Source: Fimbriiglobus sp. (GTDB lineage: Bacteria; Planctomycetota; Planctomycetia; Gemmatales; Gemmataceae). Taken from it: 36,742 nt of DNA. The stretch spans positions 1 to 36,742 of the forward strand of contig JANXWE010000310.1 of assembly GCA_025351325.1 (NCBI GenBank), read 5' to 3'. The position numbers were made by a program, and so were the translations under genes. Positions 16,826-25,156 of this stretch are shown here, in pieces. The notes below the pieces were generated by a model that had not been told where the DNA came from, made no database searches, and saw nothing but the letters and a program-made list of their open reading frames with translations. The first letter of the stretch is position 1; each line of letters begins with the position of its first letter.

Positions 16826-18502
16826 TCACCGGGTTAGCTTCTCGATCAACCCGACGAACCGGAGCACCATTTTGCGGTGGTTCACCGAACCCGCGTCGAG
16901 CATGTCGGCCGACAAGCCGCCGGGGTAGGCCCCGAGCAACTTTTGGAGCGCACTGATGGCGATCCAGCGGATTTTGCCGTCCGGGTCTTTGAGGTAGCTC
17001 AGCAGCACCATGCACTCGGCCTTGGTCCGAACGCCCAAGCGTTCGGCCACCCCGTCGAGGTGGGTGAAGATGTACGGCTCGATCTCTGGGACCGACATTC
17101 CGTTCTGCTCCCCGATACCCTGGGCGGGCGGAACGATCTTCCGGAACCCCTCCATCGCTCCGATCAATCGGCCCGGCCGATCGTCGGCGTCGCGCTCCAG
17201 GACGAGAAGCGATTCACCCGCTTTCACTTTCTCGAAGTCGAAACTGGCCGGCGCCGCGGGTTCGCCTTGGCCGGGCGCCGGGCGATCCCCCATGCAGATT
17301 TTGAGATGGTCGCCATCCAGCTCGAAGATCGCCCGGCTAACGACCTTGTCCGCTTCCAGTATTTCCATCCCGTTCGGCGTCCGGGTCAAGTCGAGGCGGT
17401 ATTTCATCTCGCGGTTGGCGGCCTTGGGATCGAGAATGGCGAGCAGGGTGAGCACTTCGCCCGTGATCTCGATCTTGTACTTGCCCGTCTTGAGGAACGC
17501 CTCCGCGGAGGCCTCCATCTCCGGATTTCGTCCGACTTCTCGTATCGCGGTCGCCGTCCACGTGCCCTGGATCAACTTGGCGACATCCGGCACCGGCGCG
17601 GCGGTCTCCTTGGCGACGGGGGGTGTCTGTTTGGCCCCGTCGGTCTTTTTGATTGTTGGCACTTCGCCGAGTACCTCCCGGATTCCTACCGTGCCCCCGA
17701 GCCCGAGCAGCCCCAGGGCGAAGACGACCAGCGTGGCGGTTTTGATCTTGGCGACGGCCATGGCGTGCAACACTCCTTCCATCAAGGCGGTGACCGCCGG
17801 GGAAATCCCGACGGCGTGGGTCGTTGCGTGAACGGTGGCGGCGACGAGTCCGGTTGTCGGTGCGGCCGAGACGAGACAATCGGAGATCAACACGCCGGAG
17901 AACGCGGTGGAGGCGACGACGCCCCGCGCCGTCAGGCGGCGCGCCAAGGCCGCGCGGGCTTCGTCCAACCGGCGCCGGAGGGTGCGCTTGCTCCACCCCA
18001 ACCGCTTGGCCGCTTCATCCTGCGTCTGGCCTTCGAGGTAGCAGTGGATCAGCGGCAGCCGCCAGCGATCCGGGAGCCGCGCCAACTCGGCATCGAGTGC
18101 GGCTTGCCATTCGCCGGCATCCGCGGGCGGATTGTCGACCCGCACCGCCCGGCGTTCGTGGAGTCCGCGTGCGGCCGCCTGCACTTTTACTTTGAGTGCC
18201 ACACGGTGCGCCACACCATGCAACCAACTGGCGAGCGCCGCGGGCTTGCGGACGGCACGGAGCTTCCGGGCGAGAATCAAGAACGTGGCCTGGAAGGCAT
18301 CCTCGCAATCGTGTGGACTCTTGAGTACCCTCCAGCAGACGCGATACACCATCGGCCCGTGGCGTTGCACGATGGCTTGGAACGCAACCGGGTCGTGGCC
18401 GGTCAGTGCCCTCTCCACCAATTGCGCATCGGAGTGATCGCCGAGCGATTCGGCCGCCATCGCGTGCGTCAACCGATGCAGGAATTCACCCAGTGCGGCC
18501 AC
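16826..18502 (-). CDS. ECF sigma factor fused to a transmembrane anchor and TIGR03067-like domain
   Basis: This is a 558-residue protein from GTG 18502 (GGAG about ten bases upstream). Region 2 is at about residues 40-105 (DCEDAFQATFLILARKLRAV) and region 4 at about 135-190 (LPDRWRLPLIHCYLEGQTQD, then EAAKRLGWSKRTLRRRLDEA), the planctomycete-type ECF layout. A transmembrane helix follows at about 254-273 (TATLVVFALGLLGLGGTVGI). Beyond it, residues 309-430 have the opening LIQGTWTATAIREVGRNPEME, resembling the planctomycete TIGR03067 domain, and residues 440-558 look helical (SYLKDPDGKIRWIAISALQK, HEAT-like). The topology suggests a sigma factor tethered to the membrane with its own sensory domain outside. 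No separate anti-sigma gene is adjacent. Divergent from hslU. Confidence 0.88.
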   Translation of the reverse strand: MAALGEFLHRLTHAMAAESLGDHSDAQLVERALTGHDPVAFQAIVQRHGPMVYRVCWRVLKSPHDCEDAFQATFLILARKLRAVRKPAALASWLHGVAHRVALKVKVQAAARGLHERRAVRVDNPPADAGEWQAALDAELARLPDRWRLPLIHCYLEGQTQDEAAKRLGWSKRTLRRRLDEARAALARRLTARGVVASTAFSGVLISDCLVSAAPTTGLVAATVHATTHAVGISPAVTALMEGVLHAMAVAKIKTATLVVFALGLLGLGGTVGIREVLGEVPTIKKTDGAKQTPPVAKETAAPVPDVAKLIQGTWTATAIREVGRNPEMEASAEAFLKTGKYKIEITGEVLTLLAILDPKAANREMKYRLDLTRTPNGMEILEADKVVSRAIFELDGDHLKICMGDRPAPGQGEPAAPASFDFEKVKAGESLLVLERDADDRPGRLIGAMEGFRKIVPPAQGIGEQNGMSVPEIEPYIFTHLDGVAERLGVRTKAECMVLLSYLKDPDGKIRWIAISALQKLLGAYPGGLSADMLDAGSVNHRKMVLRFVGLIEKLTR

Positions 18503-18667
18503 GGCGATCTTGCTCCATGGTGACTAAAAATCGGTCTGCAGAGTGTAGCTCCTCGGCGCCGGAAATGTGGCCAACAACTTTCCTTCGCTTGTTGCCACTC
18601 CGCAAAACTGTAAAATTACCGACGCTTGGATTTCCGGGGCTTCACCGGCTGAACTGAAAGGCCCACC

Positions 18668-20014
18668 GTGACCGAATCGCTGACCCCCCGCCAGATCGTC
18701 GCCGCACTCGACAAGCACATCGTCGGCCAGAACGCCGCGAAGAAGGCCGTGGCCGTGGCCATACGCAACCGCTGGCGCCGGCAGCAGCTCCCCGCCGAAC
18801 TGCGAAAGGACATCACCCCGAAGAACATCATTTTGATCGGGCCGACCGGCGTCGGCAAAACGGAGATTGCCCGCCGGTTGGCCGAACTGGTTCAAGCGCC
18901 GTTCATCAAAATCGAAGCGACGAAGTTCACCGAAGTCGGCTACGTCGGCCGCGACGTCGAGAGCATGATTCGTGATCTCGTGGAAGTCGCCATCGGGTTG
19001 GTGAAGCGGCGGCAGAAGGAGCAGATCCAGGCCAAGGCCGAAGAGCGGGTCATCGAACGGTTGCTCGATCTGCTGGTTCCGCCGGTGAAGAACAGCCCGT
19101 GGGAGCCGGACGGTGAAAAAGAAGAGGCGGAGAAGCGCCAACGGACCCGGGAAAAGTTCCGCGAGATGTTACTCGGCGGGGAACTCGAAGACCGCGTCGT
19201 CGAGTTGACGGTCGAACAGAAGTCGGGGCCGGTGCAGGTCTTTTCGAGCATGAGCATGGAGAACATGGATGTCGATCTCCAGAGTATGTTCGACAAGTTT
19301 CTGCCCAAATCGAACACCCCCCGGCAGCTCCCGATTCAAGAAGCCCGCAAAGTGCTCCTGGAGCAAGAGACCGAAGCGCTGATCGACCGGGCGGCCGTGT
19401 CGGAGCAGGCCATCGAACTCGTGGAGAACCACGGGATGATCTTCCTCGACGAGATCGACAAAGTCTGCGGGCCGTCGCAATCGAGCGGGCCGGATATCTC
19501 CCGGCAGGGGGTGCAGCGCGATTTGCTGCCGATTGTCGAAGGAACCACGGTGAACACGAAGCACGGAGCGGTGAAGACCGACCATGTGCTGTTCATCGCG
19601 GCGGGGGCATTCCACACGTCGAAGCCGAGCGACCTGATGCCCGAGTTGCAGGGGCGATTCCCCATCCGCGTCGAACTCACCGATTTATCGCGCGACGACT
19701 TCTTGCGGATTCTCACCGAGCCGCAGCACGCCCTCACGAAGCAGTATTCCGAACTGCTGCGCACTGAAGGCATCGAGCTGGAGTTCACCGCGGACGGCAC
19801 CGAAGCACTCGCCGACGTGGCGTACGAGCTGAACCGCACCACCCAGAACATCGGTGCCCGGCGGCTGCACACGATTCTCGAGCGCGTCGTCGAAGACATC
19901 AGCTTCGAGGGGCCGGATCTGATTGAAAAAAAGGTGCTGGTCGACGGAAAGATTGTCCGGGAGAAAATCGGGGCGATCATCAAAAAAGACGACTTGAGCA
20001 AGTACATTCTGTGA
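18668..20014 (+). CDS. hslU: ATP-dependent protease ATPase subunit HslU
   Basis: This is a 448-residue AAA+ unfoldase, the usual HslU length. The GTG start at 18668 follows GAAAGG. It opens with LTPRQIVAALDKHIVGQNAAKKAV, has Walker A GPTGVGKT at 58-65, the HslU-specific FIKIEATKFTEVGYVGRDVE, a helical I-domain (about 110-240), Walker B GMIFLDEIDK, and sensor residues GRFPIRVEL. It ends KKDDLSKYIL, matching the conserved C-terminal tail that docks into HslV. HslU unfolds proteins for the HslV peptidase. No hslV is next to it in the window, so its partner must be elsewhere. Confidence 0.96.
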   Translation: MTESLTPRQIVAALDKHIVGQNAAKKAVAVAIRNRWRRQQLPAELRKDITPKNIILIGPTGVGKTEIARRLAELVQAPFIKIEATKFTEVGYVGRDVESMIRDLVEVAIGLVKRRQKEQIQAKAEERVIERLLDLLVPPVKNSPWEPDGEKEEAEKRQRTREKFREMLLGGELEDRVVELTVEQKSGPVQVFSSMSMENMDVDLQSMFDKFLPKSNTPRQLPIQEARKVLLEQETEALIDRAAVSEQAIELVENHGMIFLDEIDKVCGPSQSSGPDISRQGVQRDLLPIVEGTTVNTKHGAVKTDHVLFIAAGAFHTSKPSDLMPELQGRFPIRVELTDLSRDDFLRILTEPQHALTKQYSELLRTEGIELEFTADGTEALADVAYELNRTTQNIGARRLHTILERVVEDISFEGPDLIEKKVLVDGKIVREKIGAIIKKDDLSKYIL

Positions 20015-20023
20015 ATCTGCCAG

Positions 20024-20698
20024 TCAGGCATTGGCCGCAATTTTATCCCGGTACAGCACTCGCGGTTCGTCGGCGTCGATGATCGCGGTTTCCAGCAACG
20101 CCGCCCGTTCCCATTCCCGGACAAATGGGTGCGCCAGCAACGCTTGCAGATACACTCCCGCCGCCCGTTCGGGCTTCACGCCATAGGTTTGAAAGCGGAA
20201 GGCCACCGGGGCGAAGAACGCGTCGGCCAGTGAGATCGCGCCGCAGAGGAACTCCCCGTGGTCGCCGAATCGACTCCGGCCTTCGTTCCAAATCTCCACG
20301 ATCCGCCCGACGTCGGCGGTCAACTCCGGCGACCACGGGCGGACGTCGACGCGCTCGCGGATGCACATCGCCATTTGATTCCGCAGCGCGGCGAACCCCG
20401 AGTGCATCTCGGCGACGACGCACCGCGCCCACGCCCGCGCTTTCGGATCGGTGGGCCAGACGCCGGGGTAGCGCTCGGCGAGGTATTCGCCGATGGCGAG
20501 CGAATCCCAAACGATGTCGCCATCGTGATGCAATGCGGGGACACGCTGCGACGGGGAGAAGAGTTTCCATTCGGGGTTGAACGAACCTGACAGCGGAACG
20601 AGCCGCTCTTCGAAGGGGATTCCAGCGAGTTTGACCGCGAGCCAGCCGCGGAGCGACCACGACGAGTAGTTCTTGTTGCCGATGTAGAGGGTGGCCAT
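20024..20698 (-). CDS. Glutathione S-transferase-like protein
   Basis: This is a 224-residue protein. The ATG at 20698 gives MATLYIGNKNYSSWSLRGWL, the thioredoxin-like N-terminal domain of GSTs with the candidate catalytic Ser in NYSSWS. SQRVPALHHDGDIVWDSLAI (about residues 52-71) carries the cis-Pro (VPAL) and the Asp-Ser pair that bind the glutathione gamma-glutamyl group. A helical C-terminal domain follows. It is likely cytoplasmic and may conjugate or reduce electrophiles; the substrate is unknown. The Shine-Dalgarno (GAGG, 11 bases away) is weak. The gene is convergent with hslU, with 9 bases between. Confidence 0.85.
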   Translation of the reverse strand: MATLYIGNKNYSSWSLRGWLAVKLAGIPFEERLVPLSGSFNPEWKLFSPSQRVPALHHDGDIVWDSLAIGEYLAERYPGVWPTDPKARAWARCVVAEMHSGFAALRNQMAMCIRERVDVRPWSPELTADVGRIVEIWNEGRSRFGDHGEFLCGAISLADAFFAPVAFRFQTYGVKPERAAGVYLQALLAHPFVREWERAALLETAIIDADEPRVLYRDKIAANA

Positions 20699-21124
20699 GG
20701 CGTGCAAAACCTCAGACAGTGGCAATATCAGGCATTTTAGGATCCTCCAAGAAACTGGAGTGGAGTCACGAGTATTTGTGCTTCCAAGCCAGCATTGCGG
20801 CAAACCTCACGGATCATGGGCCACATCGAAACGTTGGCTATTCAAACGCGAAGTTTCATGTAGGCATAATATTCTGGGCAATCGAGTTTTGACAGCCCAT
20901 CAGACTATTAGAAATTCGTCATTTCTTCACAATCACCTTGTTGGACAGCTGGAACGCAAGTTATAATAACCAATGTAGAAATGGTGGTGTCAGACTCTCC
21001 CAAACATGTCATACACCAACATTTCAAAGTGTTTTTGTGCGAACCATCTAATCAGTGTCCTTTTTCCTACTCGCGCAGGATCGCTTGTTTCCCATTCGCC
21101 CAGTTGGGATCGAGGTGTCATTTT
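20699..21124. other. Gene-free stretch, A+T-richer than its flanks
   Basis: I see no credible gene in these 426 bases. The content is A+T-richer than the surrounding coding sequence and there is no strong inverted repeat. The main readable signal is a promoter-like pair at 20938-20967 facing the DUF1559 gene. Confidence 0.6.
20938..20967 (+). promoter_or_regulatory. Candidate sigma-70 type promoter of the DUF1559 gene
   Basis: TTGTTG at 20938-20943 is separated by 18 bases from a perfect TATAAT at 20962-20967. An overlapping TTGGAC gives a 15-base spacer instead. It is followed by a leader of about 150 bases to the ATG at 21125. Confidence 0.45.
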
Positions 21125-22162
21125 ATGCGTCGTGTTTTAACACGGAGCGATCGGCGTGGCTTCACGCTGATTGAACTCCTGGTGGTGATCGCCATCATCG
21201 CCATTTTGATCGGACTGCTGTTGCCAGCGGTTCAAAAAGTCCGCGAAGCAGCCGCGCGGATGCAATGCAGCAACAATTTGAAGCAAATCGGCTTGGCCAT
21301 GCACAACCACGAAAGCGCTTACTCTTATCTTCCGACAGCCGGTGCGCAATCGGCCGCCTTGGGGATGACGGGTCAAGGGTTCGTCGTCGAGGGCTGGGCG
21401 GCACAGCTCTTGCCGTTCGTCGAACAAGACAACTTGTCGCGATTCGTTGTCGCCCAAGGGCCTTATCAGTGGCAATCCGCTCTCGGCAAAGCTCCGGCCG
21501 AAGTGCAGGTGAAAACATTCCTCTGCCCCTCGCGTTCGAACCGCCAGTCCGTGACGGCTTCGTGGGGTGCGGTGTTCGCACTCAACGATTACGCCGGTTG
21601 CGTCGTCGAGTGGGGCTTTGAGTGGCAGACCACCCAGCCACCGAACCCCAATGAAGTCAATGCTTTCAAGGGCATCATCGTCAAGGGGGGTCACGTGCGA
21701 ACGGACAACCCGGCCCTGACCCAAAAGAATGGTGCGCTCACGGTGATCGGTATCACCGACGGCTCGTCGAACACCATCGCCATCATGGAAAAAGCTGTGT
21801 CCGCCAAGCAATATCAACCCAGAATTTGGGATTGGTGGGATGTGCCGGGTTGGGCACATAACTCGGATTGGCCGAACATGCGTCTGGCGGGCAACTGGCT
21901 CCCGGTCCTCCCCGACACTGAAAAGAATCGCATTTCTTGGGCGGACAACGCCAACGGCAACGGAGCCGGTTGGTTCTGGGAACCCGGTTTCGGATCGGCT
22001 CACACCGGCGTGATGCAGGCAGTGTTCGGCGACGGTTCGGTCCGCAGCGTCCGGATGTCGGTCGGCAACAGCGGCAACAAGGATTACAGCGACAACACCA
22101 GCGTTCTGTACCGCCTTTGCCGGCGCGACGATGGCAACACCGTGAATCCCGGCGATTATTGA
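21125..22162 (+). CDS. DUF1559 protein with prepilin-type N-terminus (first of three)
   Basis: This is a 345-residue protein. The ATG at 21125 has GAGG upstream. It has the type IV prepilin/pseudopilin signal [19 protein letters not shown] with cleavage expected after Gly12 and Glu at mature position 5, then [20 protein letters not shown] and a C-terminal ADGS-like box ([12 protein letters not shown]), both hallmarks of DUF1559. DUF1559 proteins are strongly expanded in Planctomycetes; they are thought to be exported pseudopilin-like proteins of unclear role. A terminator hairpin follows directly, and a lipoprotein gene comes next. Confidence 0.93.
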   Translation: MRRVLTRSDRRGFTLIELLVVIAIIAILIGLLLPAVQKVREAAARMQCSNNLKQIGLAMHNHESAYSYLPTAGAQSAALGMTGQGFVVEGWAAQLLPFVEQDNLSRFVVAQGPYQWQSALGKAPAEVQVKTFLCPSRSNRQSVTASWGAVFALNDYAGCVVEWGFEWQTTQPPNPNEVNAFKGIIVKGGHVRTDNPALTQKNGALTVIGITDGSSNTIAIMEKAVSAKQYQPRIWDWWDVPGWAHNSDWPNMRLAGNWLPVLPDTEKNRISWADNANGNGAGWFWEPGFGSAHTGVMQAVFGDGSVRSVRMSVGNSGNKDYSDNTSVLYRLCRRDDGNTVNPGDY

Positions 22163-22182
22163 GCCCGGATTGCAATGATCGA

Positions 22183-22221
22183 CTCTGCCCGATCGGATCC
22201 CCGGTCGGGCAGAGTTGTTTT
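22183..22221 (+). terminator. Rho-independent terminator after the first DUF1559 gene
   Basis: A 14-bp stem (22183-22196 with 22201-22214, one G-T wobble) with a 4-base loop is followed by TTGTTTT. It begins 20 bases after the DUF1559 stop. Confidence 0.85.
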
Positions 22222-22258
22222 CGGATTTCCTAACTGCACACTTTCGAGGGAACACACA

Positions 22259-22849
22259 ATGGCCTCTCCGATCCGATGGCAGCGCACCGCTTGGACGACG
22301 TTCGTCGCGTCCGCCGCTTTATTCTTGGCCGGCTGCTCGCGCGACACCACGGCCGAGGATGTCGCGAAGCTCAACAAATCGAACATCCAACGGTTGGCGA
22401 ATTTCTACACCGGCATGCAGAACGGCTACGCTTCGAGCAAAGGCAATAACCCGCCGAAAGACGAAGCCGAGTTCAAAGAGTACATCCGGGTGTACCCGGC
22501 CGACAAACTGAAAATGATGGGCGTCGATGCCGGCAACATCGATGATTTGTTCAAATCCGAACGGGACGGGAAGCCGTTCAAGATCCGCTACAAAGTCGGC
22601 GGCGGTCGCGGCTCCGTCGCCCCGGTGATCTTCGAGCAAGAGGGCAAAGACGGTAAGAAGCAGGTTGGCTTCACTGCGGGCAACGTCGAAGACGTCGATC
22701 AGTCGACTTACGATCAATACTTCGCCGGTAAGTCCGGCGTCGTCGCGCCGGGCAGCGCGAGTGGCCCGGCTGCCGCAGGTGCTAGCGGCGGCGGTCGACC
22801 CAGCGCAGGTGGCCCGCCGCCGGGTGCCCCGACGGGCCCGCCGAAGTAA
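22259..22849 (+). CDS. Predicted lipoprotein, function unknown
   Basis: This is a 196-residue protein. The ATG at 22259 has GAGGGA upstream. The signal peptide ends in lipobox LAGC (Cys at about residue 23). The mature part has a helical segment (LNKSNIQRLANFYTGMQNGY) followed by a compact domain to about residue 160, then a Gly/Ala/Pro/Ser-rich tail (GPAAAGASGGGRPSAGGPPP). I do not recognise a named family. It is paired with the DUF1559 gene upstream but separated by a terminator, so it may have its own promoter or receive read-through. A terminator follows it. Confidence 0.8.
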   Translation: MASPIRWQRTAWTTFVASAALFLAGCSRDTTAEDVAKLNKSNIQRLANFYTGMQNGYASSKGNNPPKDEAEFKEYIRVYPADKLKMMGVDAGNIDDLFKSERDGKPFKIRYKVGGGRGSVAPVIFEQEGKDGKKQVGFTAGNVEDVDQSTYDQYFAGKSGVVAPGSASGPAAAGASGGGRPSAGGPPPGAPTGPPK

Positions 22850-22861
22850 ACAATTCCATAA

Positions 22862-22896
22862 AGAGAGCCGGGAAATCCCGGCTCTCTTCGTTTTTA
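22862..22896 (+). terminator. Rho-independent terminator after the lipoprotein gene
   Basis: An 11-bp perfect stem (22862-22872 with 22877-22887), loop AAAT, is followed by TCGTTTTTA. It begins 13 bases after the lipoprotein stop. Confidence 0.9.
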
Positions 22897-23015
22897 CGTT
22901 CACTCCCGCCAGAAAATTCTTTCCGGAACGGAATTCTACTGTTGACGCCGTCATTTTAGTTCGTCACGATGTTTGCACCTCTCACTTTTACGCACCCCGT
23001 TATTCGAGGCACATC

Positions 23016-23900
23016 ATGGAACCCGTTATCAAACCGTCGAGCCGAAGGCACGGATTCACCCTCATCGAACTCCTCGTCGTCATCGCCATCATTGCCGTTC
23101 TGATCGGATTGCTCCTCCCGGCCGTGCAAAAGGTTCGAGAGACGGCGGCGCGGATGAAGTGTGCGAACAACTTGAAGCAGTTCACCTTGGCGATGCACAA
23201 CTACGAGTCGGCCGTCGGCACCTTGCCACCGTCGTACAACGGGATCGGCTTCGGCCCCGGTTGGTCGTGGTCGGCCCTCTTACTGCCCTACGTGGAACAA
23301 GATCCGCTGCACCGGAATTTGCGCGTGGCCGACACCATCTTCGGTCTGGGCGTCCCCACGGTCACCAGCGACGACGTCCCCGGCGGCTTCAGCCAAACGA
23401 AACTCAGCATCGCCCGGTGCCCCTCGGACACCGGCCCGGACATCAATCCGCGGCGGCAGAATCACGCGATGTCCAACTACCGAGCCGTCGCCGGGCCAAC
23501 CACCTACCCGTACTTCACCCCGGAATTGGACATGGGCGGCGTGATGTTCCAAAACAGCCAGATCAAATTGATCGGTATCACCGACGGTACCAGCAACACC
23601 TTGGCGATCGGCGAAGTGAAGTACGATTTGACCATCAACAAACTCGGCTGCATCTGGGTCGGAATGACCGGCTACTTGGGTTTCAGCATTCGCATCAGCG
23701 ACGTCATGTGGTGGGTCGACGAATCGACGGCCAAAGTCAACGGCCCCGCTCCGCAAGCGTTCAGCAGTCGCCACCAAGGCGGTGCCCAATTCGGCTTCTG
23801 CGACGGTTCGGTTCGCTTCTTCAAAGACAGCACCGACCCGAACCTCGTCCGTTGGCTCGCCGGTCGCGCCGACGGTGTCGTCGTCAACGTGGACTTCTAA
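23016..23900 (+). CDS. DUF1559 protein with prepilin-type N-terminus (second)
   Basis: This is a 294-residue protein. The ATG at 23016 has GAGG upstream. It has the prepilin motif [20 protein letters not shown] (Gly13 before the cleavage site, Glu at mature position 5), KVRETAARMKCANNLKQFTL, the internal IGITDGTSNTLAIGE box and the C-terminal HQGGAQFGFCDGSVRFF box, all typical of DUF1559. It is shorter than the other two. A 55-residue lipoprotein gene begins 15 bases after the stop and is almost certainly cotranscribed. Confidence 0.94.
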   Translation: MEPVIKPSSRRHGFTLIELLVVIAIIAVLIGLLLPAVQKVRETAARMKCANNLKQFTLAMHNYESAVGTLPPSYNGIGFGPGWSWSALLLPYVEQDPLHRNLRVADTIFGLGVPTVTSDDVPGGFSQTKLSIARCPSDTGPDINPRRQNHAMSNYRAVAGPTTYPYFTPELDMGGVMFQNSQIKLIGITDGTSNTLAIGEVKYDLTINKLGCIWVGMTGYLGFSIRISDVMWWVDESTAKVNGPAPQAFSSRHQGGAQFGFCDGSVRFFKDSTDPNLVRWLAGRADGVVVNVDF

Positions 23901-23915
23901 TCACCGGAGGCGACC

Positions 23916-24083
23916 ATGACTCGACGATTGCTCTGCTTCGCCTCGGCCCTCGGAATCGCTTGCGCACCGCTGGGGTGCAACGAAGCGAACACGACCGCGA
24001 CCGTGCCGAAATTCGACGAGACGAAAACGCCCACGACGCCACTACCCGCAAAAAAATCCAGCTCGAAGAACGGCTTCGAGTGA
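23916..24083 (+). CDS. Small predicted lipoprotein (55 residues)
   Basis: The frame from ATG 23916 to TGA 24081-24083 has a strong CGGAGG ribosome-binding site five bases upstream. The peptide opens MTRRLLCFASALGIACAPLG with Cys21 next, a lipoprotein signal with lipobox PLGC. The mature 35 residues are polar (NEANTTATVPKFDETKTPTT) and end in a basic-rich tail. I do not recognise a family. Its tight spacing behind a DUF1559 gene repeats the DUF1559-lipoprotein pairing seen twice more in this window. Confidence 0.82.
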   Translation: MTRRLLCFASALGIACAPLGCNEANTTATVPKFDETKTPTTPLPAKKSSSKNGFE

Positions 24084-24132
24084 TCGGACTTCGTATATCG
24101 AACCGTCCCTGTCGCCCTCCGGGATCGGTTCC

Positions 24133-25059
24133 ATGTCGTACCAAACCTTGCGCGGCCCGATTCTGCTCTCGCTGCTCGCGGCCGTGCTCACCATCGGCTT
24201 GAAGGGTACCGCCTACGCCCTCACCGGCTCGGTCGGTCTGTTCTCGGATGCTCTCGAATCGCTCGTGAACCTGTTCGCGGCAACAGCGGCTTACTTCAGT
24301 TTGCGCTATTCCCACAAACCGGCCGACCCCGAGCACACCTACGGCCATGAGAAGATCGAATACTTCTCGAGTGGCCTCGAAGGGACGCTCATTTGCGTCG
24401 CCGGGCTGGGCACCGCTTGGTACGCGATCGGACGGTTGATCCAACCGCAAGAACTGCTCCAACTCGACCTCGGGATCGGGCTTTCGATCATCGCTTCGGT
24501 GATCAATTTCGCCGTGGCGATGGTGCTTCTGCGGGTCGGTCGCAAGCACGGGTCGGTGATTCTGGAAGCCGACGGCCACCACCTGATGAGCGACGTGGTC
24601 ACCTCGCTCGCGGTTGTAGCCGGGCTGGGTCTGGTCGCACTGACCGGGCTGGGAATCCTCGATCCACTTTTAGCGTTGCTCGTCGGATTCAGCATCCTCC
24701 GCACCGGCTTCAAACTCATCCGGCAGTCGTTCGATGGGTTGATGGATCGGGCTTTGCCACCGGAGGAGCAGACCCGTCTCCGCGAGGGGATTCGCACGGC
24801 GTTGCCCGTCGGTTGCCACTTCCATTTCTTGCGGACACGCCAAGCCGGCCGGCGGAAGTTCGTCGATTTTCACCTGCTCGTACCGGGGACTTGGACCGTC
24901 CAGGCCGGGCACGCGCTGGCTCACGAGATCGAAACGAAATTGGAGGATACCCCCGCCGAATTGGAAGTGACGATCCACGTTGAACCGATTGAAGATGAAA
25001 GTTCGTGGGAGCCAGCCGCCCTAGCCCGCCTGGGCGAAGCCGCGGAGCTTCAAAGATAA
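24133..25059 (+). CDS. CDF-family cation efflux transporter
   Basis: This is a 308-residue member of the cation diffusion facilitator family, which exports divalent metals in exchange for protons across the inner membrane. Transmembrane helices fill about residues 8-30, 35-58, 80-100, 113-135 and 155-195. The metal site region shows GLFSDALESLVNL (Asp39, with Ser43 where YiiP has Asp49) and ADGHHLMSDVVTS (His150, Asp154, matching YiiP His153 and Asp157). HTYGHEKIEYFSS is the usual loop. The C-terminal cytoplasmic domain (about 205-290) has the ferredoxin-like CDF dimer pattern (HFHFLRTRQAGRRKFVDFHL). Metal specificity cannot be told. The ribosome-binding site is weak. Confidence 0.9.
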   Translation: MSYQTLRGPILLSLLAAVLTIGLKGTAYALTGSVGLFSDALESLVNLFAATAAYFSLRYSHKPADPEHTYGHEKIEYFSSGLEGTLICVAGLGTAWYAIGRLIQPQELLQLDLGIGLSIIASVINFAVAMVLLRVGRKHGSVILEADGHHLMSDVVTSLAVVAGLGLVALTGLGILDPLLALLVGFSILRTGFKLIRQSFDGLMDRALPPEEQTRLREGIRTALPVGCHFHFLRTRQAGRRKFVDFHLLVPGTWTVQAGHALAHEIETKLEDTPAELEVTIHVEPIEDESSWEPAALARLGEAAELQR

Positions 25060-25082
25060 GTTTGCCGGACTTGCCGGGTCGT

Positions 25083-25111
25083 TTGGAGTCGCCTGTCGCT
25101 CGTGGTACACT
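25083..25111 (+). promoter_or_regulatory. Candidate sigma-70 type promoter of the DUF1080 gene
   Basis: TTGGAG at 25083-25088 and TACACT at 25106-25111 are separated by 17 bases. It lies in the 97-base gap between the CDF gene and the DUF1080 gene and leaves a leader of about 40 bases. Confidence 0.45.
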
Positions 25112-25156
25112 GTCGTTTGTTGTCTCGATCAACCTCTCTCTCTGTCGGAAGAACCT

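Noticed and set aside
16877-18523. 548-codon plus-strand open frame opposite the ECF gene
   Set aside because: Its composition (His, Arg, Gly, Pro-rich without motifs) is that of an antisense shadow; the minus strand has clear sigma regions 2 and 4.
18668-20014. ClpX instead of HslU
   Set aside because: There is no zinc-binding Cys domain, and the I-domain insertion, FTEVGYVGRDVE and the SKYIL-type C-terminus are HslU features.
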